A stretch of DNA of 64,000 bases, taken from positions 57,635,671 through 57,699,670 of the forward strand of contig JASWHV010000008.1 of NCBI GenBank assembly GCA_030760725.1, written 5' to 3'. The notes beneath the pieces were generated by a model. It did not search any database. It was not told the DNA's origin and saw nothing but the letters and a program-made list of their open reading frames with translations. Every line of letters begins with the position of its first letter. The first letter of the stretch is position 1. Source of the stretch: Neostapfia colusana (Eukaryota; Streptophyta; Magnoliopsida; Poales; Poaceae). Shown piece by piece: positions 46,061-56,101 of the stretch. A program made the position numbers and the translations under genes.

Positions 46061-46781
46061 ATCCTCAAAAAAAAAACCAACCCTGAAGATTTCACTTAGA
46101 CGCCGTCAGGCTGCCAAATTTTTCCTTTGCCGCCAAAACCCTTGCCACTGAGCTTCGTCCTCGCCGCCGACCTTCGTCCTCGCCATCCTCGCCGCCGACA
46201 TTCGTCCTTGCCATCAAGCTTCGTAGTTGTCGCCGTCTATGTACGTCCGCCTCTTTCCTCCCCACGCCCTTAATCCTCCATTCCGGCATCTACCGCACCG
46301 TGCGCTGCCCCATCCCCACCATCCCCCATCGCCGGAGCTCTCCCATTGCGCCAAGCCCCCCTTTTAGATTGTTCACATTACTTGTTTAGAGACCTTGACA
46401 ATTATTTAGATTAGTTGTTTAGATTTTGTTTGAAGGTGGACTAGAGAGCAAATTGTTTAGAGAGTAAATTAATTGTTTACATCAGAAAGCAAAGTAAATT
46501 TAGCTCAATTGTTTCTTCTACATTTTCTGTGTGTGTTCATACCTGCACCAATTAGTTGTTTAGAGTAGTCATGTCAAAGGACATAGTCTTATTGTGCTAA
46601 CAGGTAGTCCATGTTGTCTTTGTAATCACTGAGTACTATAACAGGGATACATGTTGTCTTTGTAAATCCACCATGTTCACTCAATTTTATATATTAGGAT
46701 GTGATTTTACATATTAGGATGTGTTTGTAATCACTGAGTACTATAACAAGAAACCCCTTGTGTTGGTTTTCAAATTCTAAT
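46061..46781 (+). other. Leader before CACTA-2 ORF2/Ulp1
   Basis: Non-coding. A GC-rich start (CCGCCGACCTTCGTCC-type repeats near 46160-46200) is followed by AT-rich sequence containing TTGTTTAGA repeats near 46380-46560. It probably contains a leader intron. I see no gene. Confidence 0.4.
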
Positions 46782-49700
46782 ATGGAAAGCCCAAAGAAGA
46801 CTGGTGCTGGTAGTAACAATGAAGCCGACGATGTTGAGTTTAGTGACTCCAGTAGTTCAGGCTCGTATCACAGTCCACCAGATCATTTTCCAAATATAAA
46901 AATTAAAAAGACTTCACAGGATCTCGACCCGGAATATGATCCTGCCGGCGAGTTATGGATCATGAATCTTAACTCCAGCAGTTTGAATTAATGTTGGTTG
47001 TCAAGTATATGAAGCCTTATAATTCTTTTCTACCTAGCTTAATTGCCAAGACAACAATGAGGTGACTTTGGCTCCTAAAACCGCGGAACGTTCTCCAATG
47101 GTTGAATCCTCAAATTCAGTCAAGCGAAAACAAGGGCAATGAGGTCCCAATGAGAGTCCATTGAACCGCATCATATACATAACAATTGCCGATCCAGGTG
47201 GGCTTCCCCAAGAACCACTGGATTCAGTTACAAAGTACTGAAATGCATGCGTTTGTCTTGTTAGAGAGCTCATGCCGATCACAACCGAGAATTGGAGAAA
47301 ATTCCCTGAGGCGGACAAGAATGAGTTGTGGGAGAAGTTAAAGAAACAATTCAAGTTCCAAAAAGGCACGGAAGAAGCTGTAAATAAAGCAACATTGGTC
47401 TCTTGGGGCAAGAAGTTTCGTGGCTGGAAGAGTGAAATGAATGCTTATGTTAAGGACAATAAGGTCCCTAGACCGAAGAAGATGGGAAAAATCACACTAA
47501 CTCAGTGGCAAGAATTTGTTCGTCAAAAGACCACATCTAAGGCTAAAGCCCTAAGTGAATCTAGGTCACAGAATGCCAAAAAGAACAAATACCATCATCG
47601 CTTGGGGTATGCCGGATATGCCCCCAAAGTTGAGAAATGGAATAAAATATTAGAGGAAACTGTTAGTAAGGGCAAGCATGACCCGCTACAGGGCTGCGAT
47701 GAGAGAACTAAGTGGTGGGTCTTAGCTCGGTCAGGTTTGACCAGCGAGGGCAAACTTGAAAAGCCCGACTCTATGAACCAAGTAGAGCAAAAAATGAAAG
47801 AAGTAATTGAAAAGCAACAGAAGGGTCTCTTCAAGCCAAAGAGACCAACTCACCGCTATCCTAGGCAACCTTGAATACGGTGGACGGGTTTGAGCAATCT
47901 CTTCTTAGATATCTTGGAGAGATGGTTTCCCAAACGATAAAGAGTTATATAGAAGACATGACAAGTTCAAGAAGACAATTGAAGATACGATTGATCAAAA
48001 GGTCCAGGCATCTGTGAAAGAAAGAATAGATGAACTTATAAAATCGGGACAATTAATGTCACAGAATAGAGCGATGGTTCCCGTGGCAATGGAGCATTTC
48101 ATATCTCCAACTTCCTACCCTAGCAGTGTAGGTTTTATGCCAGGCTCAAGGTCAATCCATAAGTTCCCGTTGATGGTATTGTTAAGGACACATCATGTTG
48201 TCTTCTTGTCCTAATCGGCAGAGCAGGAAACAAAACAAACAGGTTGCCACTGCTATGGCAAAGCCGAACCTTGTCTTCAATGGCAATCCACTTTCGTTGT
48301 ATTATGTCATGGTGCAAGTTCTTCAGATTATTGATAATGATTATGAAGATTGTGAAATAGACCACATCACACCTGAGGGGATCACGACTCTGGGGCAGGC
48401 CATCAACCAGTTAATCCTTTGGCACCGACGTGATATTGTGTTGTTGGACGATGAGCCGAGGCCTAGCCCCGTTGCATCTCAAAATACTGCAACCCCGTCT
48501 TCTTTGCCGAAAGTCCAGGAAGATCCACTCCCTTTATGTCCCAGTAAGGATGATAGTAACCTTGCTAGTAAAGATAACCAAGAGCAACCAGCTGAGTAAT
48601 AGCTTGAAGCAGTACAAGAGCAAGCTGCTGGTAGTAAAGAGCAATCAGTTGAACAACAGGTTCAACAACAGGCCAATGTCCAACTTCCAATGACTACTCC
48701 TCGGTCAGTGCCTGTGAAAGTTAGCTCATACGAAAATAAGGAACCTTCTAAAGAAGTGTCAGAATATTTGGAAAAAATGAAGAAAAATATTACAAAATCT
48801 AATGCATCTCATGCTTCACATGAGCCACCATTAGAAAATATTGAGGAGTGGGAAGAAGACTGTGAAATATACTCGGGAGACGACTTTAGTTAAACTAGGA
48901 GTTCCGGTACACAAGATTCAGGACATTCCTCCTGAATATGAGAATGGGAAGCCATTCATGACATCGGCACAGCTTAGCAAACAACATTTCTCGCTCAGAA
49001 GAATGCACGAGTGGTACATCACTGCCAGCACAAAATATGACATTTATTACGTCACATTTCGTGTGCCAAAAGAAGCATTCTGGAACGTTGGAGAAGATAA
49101 ACGAGCCCTTCTCTTTGGAGATCTGGGGAACCATTTCTATCGAGGCATGCTCGAAATCAACCTGCTACTCGTCTGGTGCTTATAAGTGCCTCTAATATTT
49201 CGTATTTGCTTTTCTTACTACACGCATACACATGTCATGAAATTATAACAATTCCATACTTATTCAATAGGATGCAATACATGGGTAATGAAAAGATGAA
49301 GTCCAAGACAGGTATCCTTGACCCTACTGTGATTGCAAAGTCGAATTTTGACTTTCAGGTGCAACGGACCTCAGAACAGTACAGACGCATGACAAAAAAC
49401 AATTCGAAAAAATAATCACAAGCCAAAAGAGGGATAAAAAGACAAAGGTTGTGGCCTACATAGGACATACCATGTTTAACTTTGTCAGAGATGGCAAGGA
49501 CCCCATAAAGGCTCCGTACCACTTTGAGTAAGTTCGACGCATGGCATGGAAATAGCAATTATTGCTAATTTTTTAATTAACACATGTGTTTGTACGTGTG
49601 CAGTAAACACTACATAATGATTTTCATCAAGATAACGCTGGGTTTGGCAACGGTCTTGGACTCAGCCGATTACTCACAAGATAATTACAGAGATTTCCTT

Positions 49701-50198
49701 GACATTTTGAGAAGGTAGGGTTATTCGATACTTTTAATATACACGCATATATATAGGTTTGTAACTCTTATATTACATTCCTTGTATGACAGCGCTTGGC
49801 GGTTTTACGCAAAAAAAATTGGTGGTCAGGGACCTGCTAATAAGGATGCATTGCATATATCAACATATTATCCTTGTCCCAAGCAACCTTCTGGGAGCAT
49901 CTTATGTGGGTATTATGAATGTGAGCATCTTCGGACCGCCTGCGAATATAGACTGAATCGTGAGGATGTAAGTTATCCTTAATGTCAATATTGTATTTTC
50001 CTTGTTTTTAAGTTTCATTTTCATTGTAACTAGCGTATTTTTATACTATTATCTTATCGTTATCACCGACACATTCTAAACCTTGTTATGTGTTTCATTG
50101 CAGCACACGAAGAACGGTCTGTTTCTAGAGATATGCCTGGTGGAGGAGCCGAGAAGATTACAAATGAACTTGGCGGTTCTTCGATGACGCAGGTGTAA
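46782..50198 (+). pseudogene. CACTA-2 ORF2 protein with C-terminal Ulp1-like (C48) protease domain
   Basis: Exon 1 is 46782-46952 (MESPKKTGAGSNN, 57 codons as in CACTA-1), but its donor reads TTATGG where CACTA-1 has GTATGG. Exon 2 starts at 47038 and holds WKSEMNAYVK, LTQWQEFVRQK and HHRLGYAGYAPKV, then the LYYVMVQVLQIIDNDYEDCEIDHIT domain near 48300. The protease exons have intact catalytic positions: His 49608 (KHYIMIF), Asp 49659 (VLDSADY), Gln 49884 and Cys 49905 (KQPSGSILCGYYECE). Ulp1-type enzymes mature SUMO and remove it from targets. Damage: two nonsense codons in early exon 2, small frameshifts near 47855 and 48880, and a C-terminal deletion near 50180 of about 40 bases present in CACTA-1. 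The protease core is better kept than in CACTA-1. Confidence 0.82.
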
Positions 50199-50373
50199 TA
50201 GCTGATGTCCCAGAACTTGGCCAGTATACTAATTGGTTTTTAGGGAAAAACATGTAAACTATGAATTTAGATGACTTTTTGGTGATATTGTGTCGATGAT
50301 GCTTGTCAAAATATATTGTTTCTACTGTGTGTGAATGTGCATATGAAATTGACCTAGAAATTAGACCTAACAA

Positions 50374-50978
50374 ACCGTCTGTGACAATATAATTTCACAG
50401 ATAGCTTATCATAGGTAACGAACCGCCTGCGATAATAGAGTTACACAGACGCCTAATCTTACATTACAAACTTCCAGTGATAAAGATTATTCACAGACGG
50501 CTAGTCGTAGGTAAAGAACCACCAACAATAATAGAGTGACACAGGCGGATACTTTACGTTACAAACCGCCAGTGATAATAGAGTTACATAGGCGGCTAGT
50601 CGTAGGTAAAGAACCGCCTGCGATAATAGTTACACATGCGGATAATCTTACGTTACATACCGCCTGTGATAAAGATTCTTCACAGGCGGCTAGTCGTAGG
50701 TAAAGAACCACCTATGACAATAGAATTACACAGACGGATACTCTTTACGTTTCAAACTGCCTGTGATAAAGATTCTTCACAGGCAGCTAGTCGTAGGTAT
50801 TGAACCACCTGTGATAAAGAGTCTTCACATGCGGCTAGTCGTAGGTATAGAACCACCTGTGATAACCTTTTTCATAGGCGGTTTAAGTTTCCGCCTATGA
50901 AAATTTCCGATTATCTTAGGCTCTTCGTTTCAGGCAGTTTTGAAAACTGTGTGTGATAATATGTTTAGAGACGCCTAA
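50374..50978. repeat. Right subterminal array of CACTA-2, terminal repeat missing
   Basis: Units of TTCACAGGCGGCTAGTCGTAGGTAAAGAACCGCCTGTGATAA type repeat about nine times. The last 100 bases match the CACTA-1 left end in reverse (for example ATATTATCACACACAGTTT in both). The expected final bases, up to the CAGTG end, are not there. Gypsy RT coding sequence begins at once. Confidence 0.8.
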
Positions 50979-52220
50979 GATGATATTCTATTTGATCAAC
51001 TTGTGGGTGCTAATATTTTCTCCAAGATCGATCTTCAGTCTTCTTATCATCAAATTAAGATAAGGGTTGAAGATGTTCCAAAGACGGCATTCTCGACTCG
51101 ATATGGTCTCTATGAATATCTGGTCATGTCTTTTGGGCTCACCAACGCACCATCATACTTCATGTATCTTATGAATTTTGTGTACATGCCGGAGTTGGAC
51201 AAGTTTGTCGTGATTTTCATTGATGACATTCTTGTTTATTCCAATTCAGAAGAGGAACATACCAAACATATTCGTATTGTTCTTCAACGACTGAGAGATC
51301 ATAAGCTTTATGCAAAATTTAGCAAATGTGAATTTTGGCTGAAAGAAGTACCGTTTCTCGGGCACATTATTTCAGCCAAGGGAATAGCTATGGACCCAAG
51401 TAAAGTCAATGACGTACTGAAATGGAAGTCTCCCACCTCCGTCCATGAAATCCATAGTTTTCTAGGATTGGTAGGATATTACAGAAGGTTCATTTCCAAT
51501 TTCTTAAAAATTTATAAGCCTATGATGGAATTATTGAAGAAGGGTGCTAGGTATGATTGGAGAGATGCTTGTGAAGAGGCTTTTTGAACTCTAAAAAAGC
51601 ATCTCACCACGTCACCGGTGTTATCTCAACTGGACATAACCAAGTCATGTGATGTATATTGTGATGCATCGGGTACAGGACTTGGATGTGTCTTTATGCA
51701 AGATGGGTGGATAATCGCTTATGCAACCCATCAATTTCGAAGACATGAGAAACACTACCCCACCCAAGATTTAGAGCTAGCTGCAGTGGTATTAGCTCTA
51801 AAAGTGTGGAGACACTACCTCCTTGGAAATTTAGTTCATCTCTATACCGGCCATAAGAGCCTCAAGTATATTTTTACCCAGAAATATCTGAATATGAGGC
51901 AACGTAGATGACTGGAATTAATCAAAGATTATGAATTAGAAATTCATTACCACCCTAGGAAGGCCAATGTTGTTGTCGATGCATTGAGCCGTAAGTCTCA
52001 TGTCCATCACCTACATGCTTCTTCCATTGGAGCTGTAGAGCCTAGCCTCCGTGTGATCCCACACAAAGCTCTCTACAATCTTGCTCTCGTACCCACTATC
52101 TGGGAGGAAATCATAGCAGCCCAGAAACAAGACATAGGGATGTCTCACATTCGGAGAAGGCCAAAAAGTGGAGAATTGAAGCGCTTTAGAGAGGATGAAG
52201 AAGGTGCATTGTGGTTTAAT
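50979..52220 (+). pseudogene. GYP-D reverse transcriptase and RNase H (gypsy pol fragment)
   Basis: It begins inside RT (DDILFDQLVGANIFSKIDLQ) and keeps FGLTNAPSYFMY, the full FVVIFIDDILVYS catalytic box, GHIISAKGIAMDPSKV and VGYYRRFI. RNase H reads VYCDASGTGLGCVFMQ, but YTGHKSLKYIF has Gly for the usual catalytic Asp. The frame runs to about WFN near 52217, with TGA at 51585 and at 51909. It is the same family type as GYP-B by wording, but a different copy. The left edge abuts the CACTA-2 end and the right edge an LTR-like fragment. Upstream gag and protease would be on the far side of CACTA-2. Confidence 0.88.
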
Positions 52221-52620
52221 TGTTGGGAAATCGGTGGTCCGCTACTCAAGCAATTCTATCGCGTCACCCAGAAAACAAGCGAGTACAGAGGTCATAAACC
52301 TTTACCACTAGACGCGCAGCGCCGCGGAACATGGACGTGCGTCGGTGTAGGGGAAGTAGACTGCCACGTTTGTCTCTTCCACGTCCTCGTCACGGCAGCA
52401 TGTAGATGATCACATTCGTCGTGGCCGATCAGCGCAGCATTAGCAGCAGCGCATCCACGGAGTCCACACGTATGGGGAGGAACGCCGTGCGCTGGTGTGC
52501 TAGCACCGCGCGTGCAGCAAGGGTCTTGGCGTGAGGCCTGCGAGGGGTGGCGGCTAGGGCTGTCACATGGTCGAGTAATTAGCCCCAAACCCTACCCCTC
52601 GTATTTATAGGTGTACTAAT
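52221..52620 (-). repeat. Fragment of an unidentified LTR-like element
   Basis: GYP-D coding sequence stops at a TGTTGGGAAATC boundary. On the minus strand this fragment ends CCCAACA there and has a TATAAATACGAGGG box at about 52600-52608, followed by a GC-rich leader-like part. It looks like the R-U5 part of another LTR, cut at 52620 by GYP-E. No coding motif or second end is available. Confidence 0.4.
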
Positions 52621-55600
52621 TGTCACACCCGGTTTTTCCGAAGAACAACCAAGTGAATATCACATGTATGCCAGGATCATTTTCTCATACATGTGATGAC
52701 AAATAGTGAAGCATCATTTATTACAAGCCAGGTGTCGAATATAAATAAGTCTTACATAGCAAATGTCTCGTTGGACAATAAAAAGTTCATCACAAGTAAA
52801 TAAACTAGCAGCGGAATAATTATTCTCGTGGGCTCCGTCACAGGCGTTGCCCGGGGGTCTCCATGAACCTAGAAACCTTCTTCGGGTCCAAAGTCTTGGT
52901 CATTATACACCACCTCATTGTCTTGACCTGAGCAGCAATATAAACAAACAAATATGCAAGGTTGAGTACCAATGGTACTCAGCAAGTGTGGGAAAATTAT
53001 ATCATGCATGGCTAGAACAAAGAGAGGTTGAACTCATGGTTAAAGCACTACGCAATTAATACTTACCACCTTAGCTTATCAAGCACCTACATTACTACAC
53101 AGGTGAAATGGTCCCAATCTCCCATCCCATCATCATAATCAAATAACCATATCATCATTTCCAATGTTAAGCTCCCCGCTTAACATCCTTAACTCCCAAA
53201 ATCATCACTCCTCTAATCATGAATAAGTCCAAGCCGCTCTTGACCGTGAGCACGGCTGTCATGATAGTTTTGACTCTGCAGAGTTTGTACCACGGTACCC
53301 ACATGTAGTGATTTCATCCCCCGTTGCCGGGTGGACTAAAAGAACCTCCATTATGCCAGTGGCTACGAACCACATTCACACTTCCCAGGTGTGTAGCCAG
53401 GAGATCACTACGAAGCCTTTACAAAGGGATTCCCGACGAGCATGGGCCCATTGAGGTTTCACCCCTAACAGCATACAAGAGGCTCCAACCCCGCTGCAGT
53501 GGCCCCCTCTTGAGCCTTGCGGTTCATATGGTAGTCCAGCTGACACCTATTCCCCGCACCATCCAACACACCCATACTACGCCGGGGATACACCTAATTA
53601 ATTGGCCAAGCTGCCCCATCTCAGCATGTGGTTGGCACGGTAAAGCCAGGTTACATGCTCCATGAACCGGTCCTTAGGATCCAGGCAAGTACTAAACACA
53701 AACCCGAGTCTCGTGCACCCAGCACACAACCAAAACATCCAACTTGCCTTGATCCCTACCTCTACATAACTCACAACATCTCATTCAAGAGTATGGTAAA
53801 ATAAACTGATGATCTCATATCCCAATTATCCCATTCTAAGCATGGCTAAGCATATGCATAATAATAAATGACATGATAAAATGAATCCCAACCCAAGCTA
53901 CAAGGAAACAAGGTAATGCAATCCTATGGAAACTTCCTAGCATGGGTTTCATATTTCAATTTGACAATGCAAATAATTCTAGCTACACATCCTAGCATAG
54001 GATCAAAGTGGTCAAGGACACTTGCCTCCTTCCTGCTGCTCTTGAAATGGGTAGTCCTGATCTTGGAAAGGAATAACTTGCTCTTGAGCATGTTCTACAT
54101 CATACCATCACACATAGCAAAAGAAAAACAACAATCCATAAGACATAGTTCACACTTCCACTTCATACAAACCACACATTCAAATTTATGAAAGTCATTT
54201 ACAATTATATGTGTTGTGGTTACTCTATGTGTGTTGATTTGTGGCTTGCATGCACTTTTGATCATATGTATACGATTCCTACTTTTGTGTTCACATTTAT
54301 ACTTACATACTATATATATGAGTTTCCAATTTAAATAAATTCCTTATATTCAACTACTACACCTTTTAGCTACCTAGTATGCATGAAAGGTATTTTCCTT
54401 CTCCATATGTGTCTTCATAATTTCTACCAACCCTAAACTGAATTCTTTGGATTTTAGAAACTCCATTTATTATTTATTAGTTGCTATATTTTCAGATTCA
54501 TTTCCTATGCCTAAGTGTGAACTTTATTATAAAAATAACAAGACACATCATCTAAACAGAATAGGTTCTGATCTAAAATATTTGCTAATATATTTTTGAC
54601 CTTTTGCTCTGATGAAAACTATTTTACAATTATTTTCCCTATTTTCCAGAACTATTCTTTACTTAAAAATGTGTCCCTAAATGTGAATAATAAATTAAAC
54701 AGATTCACTTCAGCCCAAAATATGTTTTTATCTCACTCCAAAGTTTTCTAAATACTGAGATAGTTTTTAATTTAATTTTGACAATATGTTTGTCCCACTT
54801 TTTAAATTTTAAACACTAGCTACATATTCAATTTGCTAAATTAAATATTAAACAGGGCTAAAAAGGTAAACTCACCCCACTACAGGGTCTATAATATTAT
54901 TTTCAGAATTTCCAGGGGTCTAGCTACACTTATCAGATGAGTTTTTCCTAATTTTTATTAAGTCCAGGGGCTAAAACTGATTTTTAAATGAATTTACATG
55001 ATTTTCTGAAGTTCCAGGGGCTAGATCAGAAGTTTCCGGGACTAGCTCTTATTTCCCGATAACCCCAGGGGGTAGCACGTAAGATTTCCAGTCTTTATAA
55101 CGCGGGGCTGACGTGGACCGTCCGATTTAAAACAGACGGCAGAGATTATAACGTCGAACCGGTACGCGGGGATTTAAAGTCTACCGTGCGATTTAAAATA
55201 GACGGCGCACAAGCGGCCACGTCGCTCTAACCGAGCGCGGGCGGCGCTGCCCGGCGGCGCACGGCAGCGGGAGGCGGCGATCTCGCCGAAGAGTTTCGGA
55301 TCTTCGGGAATTCTTCCTAGAACTGTGATTTTATGGCATAGATCGGTGGAGGGGAGGTCGGGGATCTCACCTCGGGGGTTTTCTTGAGCTCGGAGGTCCT
55401 GGAAGGCGGTCGGCGACGAGGTCCGAAGTGAAACCACGGTGAGGCTCGTCGGCGCTGTGTTTGAACCGCAAGTCACCGAGTTTTCTGCACCTGCAGGGTT
55501 CCCCGGAGGCGGTGGATCAAGACCAGCGAGTTAGATCGGAATTTCCGATCGTAGATCGGCCAGAATTCGCCGGAGGGGCTCGGTTTCTCACCGGAGTAAA

Positions 55601-56056
55601 ATCGGCGGATCGCGTGGGAAAAACAGAACGAGGCGGGGGTTTTTATAGACGGGGAAGGGCGGCGGGGTGGTTTAGATCGAGTTTGTGTCTCCCCCGATCG
55701 AAATTCGGCTGGGATACACGATAATTCCCGATCGGTTTCGATTCGGGTGAGAGAGTCCCGGCGCGGGCGCGAGGAAGAAGAAGGTTGCCGGGCCCCGCCT
55801 GTCAGTGGGAGGAAGAGGCGCGCGCGGCTGCGGGCTGGCGCGGGTGCTGGTTGGGCCGGCTGGTGGGTTTCGGCCCACTGGCCGGTTTTTTTCTGTTTTC
55901 TTTTTTTTTCTTTTTTTCTATTTCTTTTCTGTTTTGAATTTAAATTGAATTCCAGTTTGAATTTAAATTGTTGCAAAACATGCAACACGTCCAAAAATTT
56001 TTAAATTCCCCTCTTAACATGATTTAGGGTCTTAACAAGATTTTTGGGGTGTTACA
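52621..56056 (-). repeat. 3' LTR of GYP-E (3436 bp)
   Basis: TGTCACACCC...GGGTGTTACA on the plus strand. The polypurine tract lies at 56057. The GC-rich U3 part is at 55200-56056, with the probable TATA (CTATAAAA, minus strand) at 55650-55641. The rest is AT-rich and non-coding. Confidence 0.93.
55641..55650 (-). promoter_or_regulatory. TATA-like box in GYP-E LTR
   Basis: GTCTATAAAA on the minus strand, about 400 bases into the LTR, at the place equivalent to 1091-1100 in GYP-A. Confidence 0.45.
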
Positions 56057-56075
56057 ACTCTACCCCCCTTAAAAG
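56057..56075 (-). other. Polypurine tract of GYP-E
   Basis: On the minus strand, TTAAGGGGGGTAGAGT directly precedes the 3' LTR. Confidence 0.8.
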
Positions 56076-56101
56076 AAATCTCGTCCTCGAGATTGGTGGT
56101 T

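Larger units (their letters stand above)
27127..50978. mobile_element. CACTA-2, enlarged CACTA transposon with host-derived genes
   Basis: It has the same parts as CACTA-1 but in the opposite orientation: TnpD 5' part on the minus strand (27127-27906), the 755-bp tandem array (28771-31872), the ORF2/Ulp1 gene on the plus strand (46782-50198) and a subterminal array (50374-50978). Between the array and ORF2 lie an exonuclease gene (32022-33017) and a SUMO E2 gene (34110-45593), each bordered by GGCGGT-type repeats. GYP-C is inserted in the E2 gene. The left end is hidden behind GYP-T. The right end lacks the final 20 or so bases of the expected terminal repeat. That all this was one mobile unit is an inference from the order of parts and the shared repeats. 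Confidence 0.7.

Noticed and set aside
50374..50978. CRISPR-like regular repeat array
   Set aside because: Units are imperfect, partly inverted, and lack unique spacers of equal length. The setting is a eukaryotic CACTA end.
27127..50978. Two separate CACTA elements (one with TnpD, one with ORF2/Ulp1)
   Set aside because: The parts occur in the mirror order of CACTA-1 with the same tandem array between them and no internal CACTG ends seen, so one enlarged element is simpler. Not excluded.
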